Positions 42,273 to 51,693 are shown, numbered from the stretch's first letter. The stretch: 64,000 nucleotides of DNA from Paracoccus acridae (GCF_014642735.1 NZ_BMIV01000004.1:244969-308968), one strand, 5' to 3'. The notes: generated by a model not told the origin, from the sequence alone. A program made the numbers and translations.

Positions 42273-43757
42273 TCAAGGCCCGAAAGCGTTCAGCAGCCGG
42301 AACAGAATGGCAGATAGAACTGCCGTTGCTGGAACTGTAATAACCCAGGCGGCACCAATCGTCATGACATGCGACCGACGCACCAGCTTACGGCGCCGAC
42401 GTTCCTCAGGTCCGGGATGAGGGAGGTCGTGCTCGTTCCCTTGTGCAGCCCGCAGACGTCGTTCCGCGTCCCACTCGCGAAAGAAACCCACTCCGAAGAT
42501 CGCGCCCACTGCAATATGGGTGGAGCTGACCGGCAGGCCAAGCCAACTGGCCACGATCACCGTCAGGGCCGCAGAGAGCGAGACGCAGTATGCGCGCATC
42601 GGGTTCAGCTTGGTGATCTGGCTCCCGACCATGCGGATCAGCTTGGGGCCGAACAGGAACAGGCCGAAGGAAATACCGAAAGCCCCGATCAGCATGACCC
42701 AGAACGGGATCGCTACCGACTCGGTCGCGCTCTCAAAAGCCTGCGCCTGCACGATGGCAGCCAGCGGCCCGACTGCGTTAGCCACATCATTGGCGCCATG
42801 CGCGAAGCTGAGCAGTGCCGCAGATACGACCAGCGGAATACCGAACAGAACCTTCAGTGACTTGTTCCGGTTTTCCAGCCCATGGGACTGATGTCGTATC
42901 ACCGGGATCATCACCAGCCAGCAGACCAGACCCAATGCTGTTCCGATGACCAGGGCATTGCCGAAGGATATGGTCACAAGCCTGCTCAGGCCCTTCAAGG
43001 CAAGATAGGCGGCAAAGGTGCCGGCCATGATGCCGATCAGGACAGGAACCCATATGCGCGCAGCTGCGATCTTGTCATCGCGGTAGATGATGCGCGCCTT
43101 GATGAACCATAGGAATGCCGCAGCGATGACGCCGCCCAGGAGGGGTGAGACGACCCAGCTTGCCGCGATCGTGGCCATAGTCGGCCAGCTGACCGCCCCA
43201 AAGCCTGCAGCGGTGATACCCGCGCCCATAACGCCACCCACTACCGAATGCGTGGTGGATACGGGCGCGCCGATCCAGGTTGCGACGTTGACCCACAACG
43301 CTGAGGACAGCAGGGCCGCCATCATCGCCCAGACAAACACTGACGGCTCGCCAATGCTCTCCGGTGCTACGATCCCCCGAGAGATGGTGCCCACCACGTC
43401 CCCACCAGCGATCAGCGCACCGGCGGTTTCGAAGATCGCGGCAATGGCGATTGCTCCACCCATTGTAAGCGCATTTGCGCCCACGGCGGGACCCATGTTG
43501 TTCGCCACGTCGTTCGCGCCGATGTTCAGGGCCATGTAGGCCCCGATGACTGCCGCCATGGCGACAATCAGCCCGCCGCTGGACAGCCCAAAGGCCGCCA
43601 TCGCACCGAAGCCCGCCAGCAGGATGAAGGAGAGCGCCACTCCCGGCGCGACCAGCGGTCGAGAGATATAGGTGGTCGCTCTCTCCAGGGTCGAAAAGCG
43701 TCCGAGGTCTCGGTCCAGCGTTTCGAGGTGGCGGGTTTCTAGATCGTTCTGGGCCAT
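42273..43757 (-). CDS. PiT family inorganic phosphate (or sulfate) permease
   Basis: A 494-residue inner-membrane symporter with the two inverted PHO-4 repeats: NIGANDVANNMGPAVGANAL in the first half and FAHGANDVANAVGPLAAIVQ in the second. The ALGAPVSTTHSVVGG-type motif appears twice (ATWIGAPVSTTHSVVGGVMG and ASWLGLPVSSTHIAVGAIFG). A polar segment (GFFREWDAERRLRAAQGNEH) precedes the last membrane helix. The start has gaggat upstream. It converges with telA and seems intact, one of the few complete genes in this accessory stretch. Confidence 0.88.
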   Translation of the reverse strand: MAQNDLETRHLETLDRDLGRFSTLERATTYISRPLVAPGVALSFILLAGFGAMAAFGLSSGGLIVAMAAVIGAYMALNIGANDVANNMGPAVGANALTMGGAIAIAAIFETAGALIAGGDVVGTISRGIVAPESIGEPSVFVWAMMAALLSSALWVNVATWIGAPVSTTHSVVGGVMGAGITAAGFGAVSWPTMATIAASWVVSPLLGGVIAAAFLWFIKARIIYRDDKIAAARIWVPVLIGIMAGTFAAYLALKGLSRLVTISFGNALVIGTALGLVCWLVMIPVIRHQSHGLENRNKSLKVLFGIPLVVSAALLSFAHGANDVANAVGPLAAIVQAQAFESATESVAIPFWVMLIGAFGISFGLFLFGPKLIRMVGSQITKLNPMRAYCVSLSAALTVIVASWLGLPVSSTHIAVGAIFGVGFFREWDAERRLRAAQGNEHDLPHPGPEERRRRKLVRRSHVMTIGAAWVITVPATAVLSAILFRLLNAFGP

Positions 43758-43871
43758 AGTATCCTCGGCGATTTCAGCGGCTGACTAAGGCGAACGCAGC
43801 AAAGGGGCAACCATCATGCTTCGATGATGACCCCTGGCTGCGCGACCAGAGATGCCTTTCGCCAAACCCAT

Positions 43872-44075
43872 CTATTTGATCGGCGCCGAGCTCCCCGCTT
43901 CACTCGCCGGCGCGATCTCCCAGGTGATCGTCACCTCTGCGCGCGTGTCGATCGCTCCCCCGGCAACCGGCACGGACTCGGCCATGTCAGCGACCATAGT
44001 GCGTGCGGCCACTGCATAGGGCATCGGCCGGTGAACGGTCTGCGGCGAGATGTTGGTGATCCTGTCGGACTGCCG
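43872..44075 (-). pseudogene. SIMPL-domain (DUF541) protein, C-terminal remnant
   Basis: On the minus strand a 67-codon open stretch ends NISPQTVHRPMPYAVAARTM - VADMAESVPVAGGAIDTRAE - VTITWEIAPASEAGSSAPIK then TAG at 43874-43872. This is the typical end of the SIMPL/DUF541 periplasmic protein family (isxxx-PMPY-A-A ... VPVxxGxxxxxAxVTVTWEI). The N-terminal ~170 residues are missing: the frame breaks at 44078 and the IS3 remnant begins about 20 bases further. Insertion and later decay of an IS element probably removed the rest. Confidence 0.7.
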
Positions 44076-44098
44076 TCATCACCCTGTCCGTCGTCGAA

Positions 44099-44765
44099 TG
44101 ATTTGGAACAGGCGGCCTGATTTTGGTCTGGAGGGTCCTAGCTCTGCGGGTTGAGGTTATGCTGCCTGGCGCTGATGGATCAAGCGCCGGTTCTGGATGG
44201 TCAGTTTCTTGATCTTCTCCCTTTCTGCGAGGATAGCCGGGCCGCGTCCGAAGTAGACGTCAGCGGGTGTGAGGTTGCCGAGGCTCTCGTGATAGCGGTG
44301 GTTGTTGTAATGCTCGACAAAGGCCGCGATGGCCGCCTCGAGTTCACTCTGCAGATAGTAGTTTTCCAGCAGAATGCGGCTCTTGAGGGTCTGGTGCCAG
44401 CGCTCGATCTTGCCCTGCGTCTGGGGATGATTGGGGGCGCCGCGGACATGGTCCATACCATGTTCTTCGAGGTATCCGGCAAGATCACCAGCAATGTAGC
44501 AAGGGCCGTTGTCGCTCAGCAGCCGCGGCTTGTGCAGCACGGTGACGCTGTCACATCCGGATGCAGCGAGCGCGATATCAAGCGTCGCGCTGACATCGTC
44601 CGCGTTCATGGTGGTGCACAGCTTCAGCCGACGATATAGCGGGAAAAGTCATCGAGGACGGTGGACAGGTAGAACCATCCCCAGCCTGTCACCTTGAGAT
44701 AGGTGAAGTCGGTCTGCCACATCTCGTTTGGCCGAGTGGTCTTGTCCCTGAACTCGTCCCCTGAA
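44099..44765 (-). mobile_element. IS3-family element, decayed remnant
   Basis: The right part of an IS3-type element: transposase frame (44157-44764), then a downstream non-coding end beginning TGATTTGGAACAG (44099-44111). The left part, with orfA and the N-terminal portion of orfB, is missing: the sequence changes at about 44765 into an IS1182-type fragment. No matching left inverted repeat in this stretch. Confidence 0.75.
44157..44764 (-). pseudogene. IS3-family transposase orfB, frameshifted C-terminal part
   Basis: DDE integrase domain of an IS3-family transposase: DEFRDKTTRPNEMWQTDFTY, LKVTGWGWFYLSTVLDDFSR (first Asp), then after a break SDNGPCYIAG (second Asp), HVRGAPNHPQTQGKIERWHQ (catalytic Glu region) and YNNHRYHESLGNLTPADVYF. 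A one-base deletion at about 44625 shifts the frame (DFSRYIVG, then KLCTTMNADD in another frame), so the gene is inactive. The N-terminal HTH part is lost. Confidence 0.9.
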
Positions 44766-44862
44766 TAACGCGAACTAGATGATCCTCGGTGATCCAGACT
44801 TCGAGACGATCTGGAAAGAGAACCGTCTGCCCGCGCTCAACGCCCTCGATGAAGCCCGACAT
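44758..44862 (-). pseudogene. IS1182-type transposase, N-terminal fragment
   Basis: Reading leftward from ATG 44862 the frame gives MSGFIEGVERGQTVLFPDRL then EDWITEDHLVRVI, the typical N-terminus of IS1182-type transposases (MSGFxEGxxRxQxxLFPExLDDxI). After about 33 residues it runs into the IS3 remnant in the wrong frame. About 100 bases to its right (44863-44990) are probably the matching end of that element, but no inverted repeat partner exists. Confidence 0.7.
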
Positions 44863-45032
44863 GCTGATCCCCCACAGCTATGTCAAAGTTTACCACGAAC
44901 ATCAGTTTCCACACAGCCTAGGCCGAGAGAGACATTGCGCCATGATGCCCCCGTCCCCTTATGGCAAGCGCCTCAGCCTGCTTCATCACAACTTTGACGA
45001 TTTATGATGCCAAATCTGTTGGTCTTTGCGGT
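44863..45032. other. residual IS end and spacer before mxaX
   Basis: About 170 bases. Most likely the outer non-coding end of the IS1182-type fragment, then the short spacer before the mxaX stop. No gene supported. It marks the left edge of the intact methanol-oxidation locus. Confidence 0.4.
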
Positions 45033-45704
45033 TCAGCTACCTTCGAAATACCGGATGGCCTTAACGACCAGATCCCCCAAGCTGGCGGCGCCTAGCTTGT
45101 CGCGCAAGGCCAAGCTCACGTTCGAGACAGTCTTGTAGCTGATACAGGCACGGTCCGCGATTTCGCGATAGGACAATCCCTCGGCGATGAGGCCCAGGAT
45201 TTCCTCCTCCCGCGCGGTAAGGCTTGAGCTGCTACCGTGGCGTCCGGGCAGGTTCATCAGCGCGATCTGCGTAGCCAGCCGACTTCCGACGTAGTTGCCG
45301 CCTGAAAGAACCTCTGTGAGGGCGGTCAGAATTTCGTCGGAGGGGGAATCCTTGTTTATGATCCCGTTGGCCCCCGCCTGAAGGGCGCGGCGGGCCAGGA
45401 TCGGGCTGCGATGCATGGTGAAGACCAGGATCGGCAAGGTCGGGTCCAGCATCCGCAGCCGGTCGATCAGCTTGATCCCCGCGATCTTGTGGTCGCCCAA
45501 GGTCAGGTCGACGACCATCATGTCGGGCCGGGCCGCACGCCAGGCGCGCCAACCTTCAAGCGCGGTGGCGGCGCCCACGATCTCGCAGGGGATGCGTTGA
45601 CGGATGATGCGGCCCCAGCCTTCCACCACCACGGGATGGTCATCGATAATGACGATGCGCTTCAGGCGCTCGGCAGATTTTTCATGGGCCAGGGCTTCGA
45701 TCAT
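45033..45704 (-). CDS. mxaX: response regulator MxaX (LuxR/NarL type)
   Basis: Response regulator of the MxaYX two-component system, long known as MoxX upstream of moxF in Paracoccus denitrificans. The 223-residue product has a receiver domain (RIVIIDDHPVVVEGW; phospho-acceptor Asp66 in DMMVVDLTLGD; LVFTMHRSP; INKDSPSDEI) and a C-terminal HTH (SSLTAREEEILGLIAEGLSY; KTVSNVSLALRDKLG). It overlaps mxaY by four bases and is the last gene of the leftward mxaZYX operon. It presumably activates mxaF. Confidence 0.9.
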   Translation of the reverse strand: MIEALAHEKSAERLKRIVIIDDHPVVVEGWGRIIRQRIPCEIVGAATALEGWRAWRAARPDMMVVDLTLGDHKIAGIKLIDRLRMLDPTLPILVFTMHRSPILARRALQAGANGIINKDSPSDEILTALTEVLSGGNYVGSRLATQIALMNLPGRHGSSSSLTAREEEILGLIAEGLSYREIADRACISYKTVSNVSLALRDKLGAASLGDLVVKAIRYFEGS

Positions 45705-47086
45705 CGTGCAGGCATCCTCAGTTCAGTGACAGTTTCCGCGCCCACGCGGCGGGGTGGATCAAAGCTGGCACCCAAGGCGCGGGCGCGGTCCCGGATGCCG
45801 GTCAGACCATGGCCTCGGGAGGGAAGGCGCCCTGAGGGACCGCGGCCGTCATCCCGGACCTTCGTGACGATCAGGTCTTCGGCCAGGTGCATCTCAATCC
45901 TGATCCGCTGGGCCTTCCCGTGCCTGATCGCGTTCAACAGACTTTCGCGCACGAAGCGATAGATTGCCGTTTCGGCCAGTTCGTCCGCGGCAACCTGGTT
46001 CTTGCAGTCCAGGTCGATGGTGACCTCTGGCGCGATCTCGGTGAATTCGGCCACCAGTTCCCCAAGCAACTCCTGCAGTGATCCGCAACCCATGAGCATG
46101 GGTCTCAGGTCGTTGATGGCGCTGCGGGCACTGTCGCGAACCGCGTCGGTATGGGTCGAGATGGCGCGCAATGCGTCATCAAGTTGCGCGGCCCCCGAAC
46201 CCGATACGTCGCGGGCGGCTGCAATGGCCTGGGACAGCGCGGCGTTCAACGCAAAAAGCTGCGGGCCCATGTCGTCATGCAGATCCGAGGCAATCTTGGC
46301 CCGTTCCGTTTCCGCCAGCGTCAGAAGCCGGGTCTGCAGATGCTCGTTCTCTGCTCTTTGCGACTTGAGGTGGATGGCAAGGGCGTTCACGTCGTCGGCC
46401 AGCGATGCAAATTCGACCAAGTGATCGGGCGGGGCCCGGCGCTCCAGATCGCCGTGCCGCATGGCGCCAAGCGCATCCTGCACGCGATGCAAACGGCGCA
46501 GGATCAGGTTGCTGAAGCCCATCGACATGCCGATCAGGGCGATGCAGGTCAGCGCCAGCAGGGGCATGATGATGCGGAAATCTTCCCAAACCTCGCTGAT
46601 TTCGTCGGTGGGATCGGTTTCGACCACAAGGCTGCCCAAGACATTGGGATAATGCGAGATGGTGAAGTAGTCCGCCTTCACTTCGGGGCGCATCAGCCAT
46701 GTGAACCACCCAGGCGCTTCTACGTCTTCCATCGAAACCGATGCGGACGGGTTGAGGAGGGGGGTGCCCTTGTTGTCCACTACATGGGCGGAAACATGGC
46801 GGAGCGCGTCGATCTCATGGGCAATCTGCATGGCCTCTCCCATGGTGTCGGCACGGGCAAAGCTGGGCGGCATCCGGACAGCGATTGTGGCCTGCGCCGT
46901 GCGGAAGGCCGAGGCTGTTTCCTCTTCGATCGCGATGCGGGCGTTCAGGATAATGATGGCGGCAATAGTCGCGCCGAGCGCGACGCCCACGGAAAGCGGC
47001 ACGACCGTGACGATCTTGTGCAATGACCACAGCCGCTTGGGCTGTGGAACGGCCGTGTCGAAAAGAAATCCGGATTCCTGCCGCAT
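45701..47086 (-). CDS. mxaY: sensor histidine kinase MxaY
   Basis: A 461-residue membrane histidine kinase of the NarX/DegS class (HisKA_3). Two membrane segments (residues ~26-49 and ~172-194) enclose a periplasmic sensor domain. A HAMP-like linker (ILRRLHRVQDALGAMRHGDL) leads to the dimerisation/phosphotransfer helix with the phospho-acceptor His270 in IASDLHDDMGPQLFALN. The ATP-binding domain shows FVRESLLNAIRHGKA (N box) and DDGRGPSG ... GHGLTGIRDRARAL (G boxes). It matches MoxY of P. denitrificans by position. Signal unknown, likely C1-related. Confidence 0.88.
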   Translation of the reverse strand: MRQESGFLFDTAVPQPKRLWSLHKIVTVVPLSVGVALGATIAAIIILNARIAIEEETASAFRTAQATIAVRMPPSFARADTMGEAMQIAHEIDALRHVSAHVVDNKGTPLLNPSASVSMEDVEAPGWFTWLMRPEVKADYFTISHYPNVLGSLVVETDPTDEISEVWEDFRIIMPLLALTCIALIGMSMGFSNLILRRLHRVQDALGAMRHGDLERRAPPDHLVEFASLADDVNALAIHLKSQRAENEHLQTRLLTLAETERAKIASDLHDDMGPQLFALNAALSQAIAAARDVSGSGAAQLDDALRAISTHTDAVRDSARSAINDLRPMLMGCGSLQELLGELVAEFTEIAPEVTIDLDCKNQVAADELAETAIYRFVRESLLNAIRHGKAQRIRIEMHLAEDLIVTKVRDDGRGPSGRLPSRGHGLTGIRDRARALGASFDPPRRVGAETVTELRMPAR

Positions 47087-47574
47087 CAGCGCCCCTTTCC
47101 TGAAGCAGTCGCGGCCTGCATGGCGGCGTCATGCGGATGCCCCTGCGCACGCAGGACGCGGTAGTGCTGGATGACGGGGCCGATGCTGTGATCGGGCGCG
47201 TCCTGCCGCATGGCCAGTTGGTTAAGCAGGACGTATATGGCCATGGGCGGGTCGTCCTTCTGGCGGATTTCATGCCACAACTGGGCTGTCCGATTGGCGA
47301 CCATTCGGGGACTGTCATCATAGGTGGCGGCCGCGCGGTTAAGCGACGGCGAAATCGATCGGGGAGCGGTCTGTGTCACACGTGCCAGAAAGGCCAAAGG
47401 CGTTTCGTTTTCGGATGCCTCCAGCCAATCAGGCGCATATTGTTCTGTGTGCTGGCCTTGGTCGGACGCGGCGGGCAGCGTCGTCTCTTCGTCACGGCAC
47501 GCCTGCAGCAGGATGACAGCAGCGCTTGCCAAGGCAAGGGCAACGGTGCGCGGATGTGTCTCATTGACCTCCAT
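47086..47574 (-). CDS. mxaZ: MxaZ, lipoprotein-like protein of the mxaZYX operon
   Basis: A 162-residue protein with an N-terminal hydrophobic segment and a lipobox-like VILLQAC (Cys near residue 26), so probably a lipoprotein. No domain is recognised; FLARVTQTAPRSISPSLNRA and RTAQLWHEIRQKDDPPMAIY are helical and may be conserved. Position identifies it as mxaZ (moxZ), first gene of the operon divergent from mxaF. Its stop overlaps the mxaY start by one base (TGATG). Role in sensing is unknown. Confidence 0.75.
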   Translation of the reverse strand: MEVNETHPRTVALALASAAVILLQACRDEETTLPAASDQGQHTEQYAPDWLEASENETPLAFLARVTQTAPRSISPSLNRAAATYDDSPRMVANRTAQLWHEIRQKDDPPMAIYVLLNQLAMRQDAPDHSIGPVIQHYRVLRAQGHPHDAAMQAATASGKGR

Positions 47575-47905
47575 CAGATCCCTTTCCCGATGCTCACCGT
47601 GATTCGCCCACGCGCCTCATGCGCTATCCAAGGGTAGGTCAGCCTAAGGGATGAGACAATCTGGCCTAGCGACGGACATTGGTATGGTGCCTTTCGCAAC
47701 AGGGTGACTTTGAACCTTGATGGACAGGGCAAATGCCCCGTCAAGATCGGGCGTCCTTCCCCGCAGACAGTCGCATAGAGCGGTGGTCTGATCGTCCTTG
47801 CAACATGCCCGAACCCGAAAGGGGAAAGGCTGGCAGCAGGCGCATGAAGCCGGTGCAGGGGGGATCTGACACCGGCTCCGGGATGCGCGATAGGGAGAGG
47901 ATCAG
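47575..47905. promoter_or_regulatory. divergent mxaZ / mxaF promoter region
   Basis: About 330 bases with the promoters of the leftward mxaZYX and rightward mxaF operons; the presumed target of MxaX. Just before mxaF is gggagagg. At 47716-47745 lies an imperfect inverted repeat, outer arms CTTGA / TCAAG with inner GGGC AAAT GCCC, a candidate regulator site. No sigma-factor hexamers can be named confidently. Confidence 0.55.
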
Positions 47906-49798
47906 ATGAGAAGCACAATTCGCAAGACGATGACCCATGTCTCGCCAATGGCGGTGGCTGCGGTTTTGGCGTTCGGGGCGCCAGCCGCAGCCAATGACCA
48001 GTTGGTCGAGCTTGCCAAGGATCCGGCGAACTGGGTCATGACCGGGCGCGACTACAACGCGCAGAACTATTCGGAGATGACCGAGATCAACAAGGAAAAC
48101 GTCAAGGACTTGCGCCCGGCCTGGTCGTTCTCGACCGGGGTGCTGCACGGGCACGAGGGCACGCCGCTTGTCGTGGGTGACAAGATGTTCGTCCATTCGC
48201 CGTTCCCGAACACCACCTTCGCCCTGGATCTGAACGATCCGGGAACGATCCTGTGGCAGAACAAGCCGCGCCAGAACCCGACCGCCCGCACGGTCGCCTG
48301 CTGCGACGTGGTGAACCGCGGTCTGGCCTATTGGCCGGGCGACGACACGCGCGGGCCGCTTGTCTTCCGCACCCAGCTTGACGGGCATATCGTCGCCATG
48401 GATGCCGAGACGGGCGAGGACGTCTGGATCATGGAAAACTCCGACATCAAGGTCGGCTCCACCCTGACCATCGCGCCCTATGTCATCAAGGACATGGTGC
48501 TGGTGGGATCGTCGGGCGCGGAACTGGGCGTGCGCGGTTATGTGACCGCCTATGACGTGAAGACCGGCGAACAGCGCTGGCGCGCCTTTGCCACCGGCCC
48601 GGACGAGGAACTGAAGCTGGCCTCGGACTTCAACGAGCCAAACCCGCATTACGGCCAGTTCAACCTGGGCACCGATACTTGGGAAGGCGACGCCTGGAAG
48701 ATCGGCGGCGGCACCAACTGGGGCTGGTATGCCTATGACCCCGAGGTGGACCTGTTCTATTACGGGTCCGGCAACCCGGCGCCCTGGAACGAGACGATGC
48801 GTCCGGGGGACAACAAATGGACCATGGCCATCTGGGGCCGCGAGGCCACCACGGGCGAGGCCAAGTTCGCCTATCAGAAGACGCCGCATGACGAATGGGA
48901 TTATGCGGGCGTCAACGTGATGATGCTGTCCGAACAGGAAGACAAGGACGGCAACATGCGCAAGTTGCTGACCCACCCGGATCGCAACGGCATCGTCTAT
49001 ACGCTGGACCGCACCAACGGCGACCTGATTTCGGCCGACAAGATGGACGACACGGTCAACTGGGTGAAGGAAGTGCAGCTGGATACTGGTCTGCCGGTTC
49101 GCGATCCGGAGTTTGGGACGCGCATGGACCACAAGGCGCGCGACATCTGCCCCTCGGCCATGGGCTATCACAACCAGGGCCACGACAGCTATGACCCGGA
49201 ACGCAAACTGTTCATGCTGGGCATCAACCACATCTGCATGGACTGGGAACCGTTCATGCTGCCCTATCGCGCGGGCCAGTTCTTCGTAGGCGCCACGCTG
49301 GACATGTATCCGGGACCGAAGGGCGATCGCCAGAACGGCCTCGGCCTGGGCCAGATCAAGGCCTACAACGCCATCACAGGCGAAATGGCCTGGGAGAAGA
49401 TGGAGCGCTTCGCGGTCTGGGGCGGCACCATGGCGACTGCCGGCGGACTGACCTTCTATGGCACGCTGGACGGTTACCTCAAGGCCCGCGACAGCGACAC
49501 GGGTGACCTGCTGTGGAAGCACAAGCTGCCGTCGGGCGTGGTCGGCCATCCGATGACCTATCAGCATGACGGGCGCCAGTATGTCGCGATCTACTATGGC
49601 GTCGGCGGCTGGCCCGGCGTGGGCCTGGTCTTCGACCTGAACGACCCGACCGCCGGCCTGGGTTCGGTGGGGGCCTTCCGCAGGCTCAAGGAGTTCACCC
49701 AGATGGGCGGCGGAGTGATGGTCTTCTCGCTGAATGGCGACAGCGTCTACACCGACGACGTGAACACCGGCGAATGGATCCCAGGCGACGACGCCTGA
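47906..49798 (+). CDS. mxaF: methanol dehydrogenase (cytochrome cL), large subunit, Ca2+ type
   Basis: Periplasmic PQQ enzyme oxidising methanol to formaldehyde, passing electrons to cytochrome cL. The 630-residue precursor has a Sec signal peptide ending near APAAAN (about 29 residues). Residues fixing identity: the vicinal Cys132-Cys133 pair ([14 protein letters not shown]), Ca2+ ligands Glu206 (GSSGAELG) and Asn290 ([10 protein letters not shown]), and the catalytic Asp332 in [10 protein letters not shown]. The position two after it is Ala334, where lanthanide-dependent XoxF has Asp. It is therefore MxaF. It heads an operon of eleven genes in the Paracoccus order. Confidence 0.98.
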   Translation: MRSTIRKTMTHVSPMAVAAVLAFGAPAAANDQLVELAKDPANWVMTGRDYNAQNYSEMTEINKENVKDLRPAWSFSTGVLHGHEGTPLVVGDKMFVHSPFPNTTFALDLNDPGTILWQNKPRQNPTARTVACCDVVNRGLAYWPGDDTRGPLVFRTQLDGHIVAMDAETGEDVWIMENSDIKVGSTLTIAPYVIKDMVLVGSSGAELGVRGYVTAYDVKTGEQRWRAFATGPDEELKLASDFNEPNPHYGQFNLGTDTWEGDAWKIGGGTNWGWYAYDPEVDLFYYGSGNPAPWNETMRPGDNKWTMAIWGREATTGEAKFAYQKTPHDEWDYAGVNVMMLSEQEDKDGNMRKLLTHPDRNGIVYTLDRTNGDLISADKMDDTVNWVKEVQLDTGLPVRDPEFGTRMDHKARDICPSAMGYHNQGHDSYDPERKLFMLGINHICMDWEPFMLPYRAGQFFVGATLDMYPGPKGDRQNGLGLGQIKAYNAITGEMAWEKMERFAVWGGTMATAGGLTFYGTLDGYLKARDSDTGDLLWKHKLPSGVVGHPMTYQHDGRQYVAIYYGVGGWPGVGLVFDLNDPTAGLGSVGAFRRLKEFTQMGGGVMVFSLNGDSVYTDDVNTGEWIPGDDA

Positions 49799-49807
49799 TC
49801 CCTGCCA

Positions 49808-49831
49808 CGGCGGGCTGCAACCGGCCCGCCG
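49808..49831 (+). promoter_or_regulatory. intercistronic hairpin mxaF-mxaJ
   Basis: Perfect eight-bp stem CGGCGGGC / GCCCGCCG with an eight-base loop, nine bases after the mxaF stop, without T-tract. Such hairpins can protect the abundant mxaF message or act as partial terminators. Confidence 0.65.
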
Positions 49832-49862
49832 CACCATAGACCGACATTTGGGAGACTTCACG

Positions 49863-50699
49863 ATGAATGCCATGATTTCGCGCTTCGGCTGCGGAACGGC
49901 TGTCCTGCTGTGCAGCCTTGGTGCAGCCAATGCCCAAGCCGTCGACACCCTGCGGGTCTGCGCCTCGACCATGGACGCGCCCTATTCGACCAAGGACGGC
50001 ACCGGGTTCGAGAACAGGATCGCCGAGGTTCTGGCCGATGAGGCCGGGATGACCTTGGACCTGGTGATGATCGAAAAGGACGCGATCTACCTGGTCCGTG
50101 ACGGGATCGAGGACGATCTGTGCGACGTGCTGGTCGGCGTCGATCAGGATGACAAGCGGCTACTGACCAGCAAGCCCTATTACCGTTCGGCCTATGCCTT
50201 CATCAGCCGCCAGGACCGCAACTTCGATGGCGACAAGTGGCAGGACGTCGACCGAGAAGGCTTCGACACCTTTTCCTATCGTTATCACAGCCCGGCCGAG
50301 ACGATCCTGAAATATACCGGCCGCTATGAATACAATCTGATCTACCAGGCCTCGCTGACCGACTTCGAGGACCGGCGCAACAAATACACCCAAGTGCCCG
50401 CCGATCGCGTCGTGTCCGAGGTGGCGGCAGGCAATGCCGACTTGGGCATCGCCTTCGCCCCGGATGTCGCCCGCTATGTCCGCGACTCGCGCGAGCCGCT
50501 GAAGTTGACGCTGATCAGCAACGAGATCGAGCGCCAGGACGGCCTGATCATTCCCCTGCAATACAGCCAATCGGTAGGCGTCGCAAAAACGAAGCCCGAG
50601 CTGCTGGAGCGCATCGACCAGGCGCTCGAAACGGGCAGGGACCGGATCCAGGCGATCCTGGACGAGGAAGGCATCCCGACCCTTCCGCTCAATTCCTGA
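49863..50699 (+). CDS. mxaJ: MxaJ, periplasmic binding-protein-like factor of methanol dehydrogenase
   Basis: A periplasmic SBP_bac_3-like protein needed for methanol oxidation, probably in assembly of MxaFI. 278 residues with signal peptide (CGTAVLLCSLGAANAQ). Blocks: LRVCASTMDAPYSTKDGTGF, KDAIYLVRDGIEDDLCDVLV, YYRSAYAFISRQDRNFDG and GLIIPLQYSQSVGVAK. The ATG at 49863 (MNAMIS) has gggaga upstream; an ATG at 49848 is less likely. It lies between mxaF and mxaG in the same operon. Confidence 0.95.
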   Translation: MNAMISRFGCGTAVLLCSLGAANAQAVDTLRVCASTMDAPYSTKDGTGFENRIAEVLADEAGMTLDLVMIEKDAIYLVRDGIEDDLCDVLVGVDQDDKRLLTSKPYYRSAYAFISRQDRNFDGDKWQDVDREGFDTFSYRYHSPAETILKYTGRYEYNLIYQASLTDFEDRRNKYTQVPADRVVSEVAAGNADLGIAFAPDVARYVRDSREPLKLTLISNEIERQDGLIIPLQYSQSVGVAKTKPELLERIDQALETGRDRIQAILDEEGIPTLPLNS

Positions 50700-50714
50700 A
50701 GACAAGGACACGAC

Positions 50715-51245
50715 ATGAGGCATCTTTCGCTGGCGGTCATCGTGTTTGGGTTGGGGGCGGCGGCCGCCCTGGCCCAGCCCCAGTTCTACAACACGGTGGA
50801 CGGCTCACCGCTGAATTTTGACGACGCAATGGAGGAAGGCCGGGATACCGAGGCGGTCAAGGAGTTCATGGCCACAGGGGTCAACATCTATAACGAGAAC
50901 CCCGAGGTGATGGCGCGGGCCGAGGAAACCTACAACACCATGTGCTCGGGCTGTCATGGCCATTACGGCGAAGGCAAGATCGGGCCAGGGATCAACGATT
51001 CCTATTGGACCTATCCCCAGAATGAAACGGATGTGGGGCTGTTCTCGACCCTTTATGGCGGTGCCTCGGGGCAAATGGGTCCGATGTGGGGAAGCCTGAC
51101 CCTGGACGAGATGCTGCTGGCCATGGCCTGGGTCCGCCACCTTTACACGGGCGAGGCTGAAACGGCGTCCTGGCTGACGCCTGAGCAGCGCGAAAGCTTC
51201 ACCCCGTTCAAGTCGAAGAGCGGTGAGGAGGACGAGCAGTCGTGA
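50715..51245 (+). CDS. mxaG: cytochrome cL (cytochrome c-551i), electron acceptor of methanol dehydrogenase
   Basis: Periplasmic monohaem cytochrome accepting electrons from MxaFI. 176 residues with signal peptide ([16 protein letters not shown]). Haem motif CSGCH at residues 77-81, and a methionine ligand in the [19 protein letters not shown] stretch. The C-terminus is highly acidic and polar ([10 protein letters not shown]). It starts 15 bases after mxaJ; its stop overlaps the frame before mxaI. Confidence 0.95.
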   Translation: MRHLSLAVIVFGLGAAAALAQPQFYNTVDGSPLNFDDAMEEGRDTEAVKEFMATGVNIYNENPEVMARAEETYNTMCSGCHGHYGEGKIGPGINDSYWTYPQNETDVGLFSTLYGGASGQMGPMWGSLTLDEMLLAMAWVRHLYTGEAETASWLTPEQRESFTPFKSKSGEEDEQS

Positions 51246-51257
51246 AGCCAATACCGG

Positions 51258-51279
51258 CCGGGGCAACAAAGCGCCCCGG
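51258..51279 (+). promoter_or_regulatory. intercistronic hairpin mxaG-mxaI
   Basis: Stem CCGGGGC / GCCCCGG with an eight-base loop, 12 bases after the mxaG stop and 25 bases before mxaI, which has a strong gaggaggaga site. Possible mRNA-processing or stabilising element. Confidence 0.55.
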
Positions 51280-51304
51280 TCCTTTCCAGAGAGGAGGAGA
51301 ACGG

Positions 51305-51616
51305 ATGAAACTGATCGCACTTGGCATCGTTGCCGCGATGTCCCTGGCCGCCCCGGCCCTGGCCTATGACGGCACAAACTGCCGGGCACCCGGCAACTGC
51401 TGGGAACCCAAGCCTGATTATCCCGAACGGGTGGAAGGGTCCGAATATGACCCGCAGCACGACCCGGCGGAACTGTCCAAGCAGGGTGAATCCCTTGCGG
51501 TGATGGACAACCGCAACGCCTGGCGGGTCTGGCACATGGCCCAGACCGGCAGCTTCGAATACGACGTCACGAAGATCCCCGGCTATGAGGAGGGTGGCAC
51601 GCCGCCCGCCCAGTGA
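51305..51616 (+). CDS. mxaI: methanol dehydrogenase small subunit
   Basis: The small beta subunit of methanol dehydrogenase, 103 residues including a signal peptide (LIALGIVAAMSLAAPALA). Mature sequence YDGTNCRAPGNCWEPKPDYP has the characteristic cysteine pair forming a disulphide, followed by a lysine/glutamate-rich helix (NAWRVWHMAQTGSFEYDV). ATG 51305 has an excellent site; the upstream open frame from 51242 was rejected. Its presence confirms the MxaFI (not XoxF) enzyme. Confidence 0.97.
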   Translation: MKLIALGIVAAMSLAAPALAYDGTNCRAPGNCWEPKPDYPERVEGSEYDPQHDPAELSKQGESLAVMDNRNAWRVWHMAQTGSFEYDVTKIPGYEEGGTPPAQ

Positions 51617-51693
51617 CCGGGGCGTGCCGCGCCCGGACGCTTTTCCCAAATGTCACGTCCCGGCGCGGCACATCCGCCTATCCACGGTGATTC

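Noticed and set aside
43824..44120. Rightward ORF over the SIMPL remnant
   Set aside because: Shadow of the leftward remnant; no meaningful product, and the minus-strand reading matches a known domain.
47906..49798. XoxF (lanthanide) methanol dehydrogenase
   Set aside because: Ala334 replaces the XoxF-diagnostic Asp two residues after the catalytic Asp332, and mxaI, mxaJ and mxaG follow, so it is MxaF.
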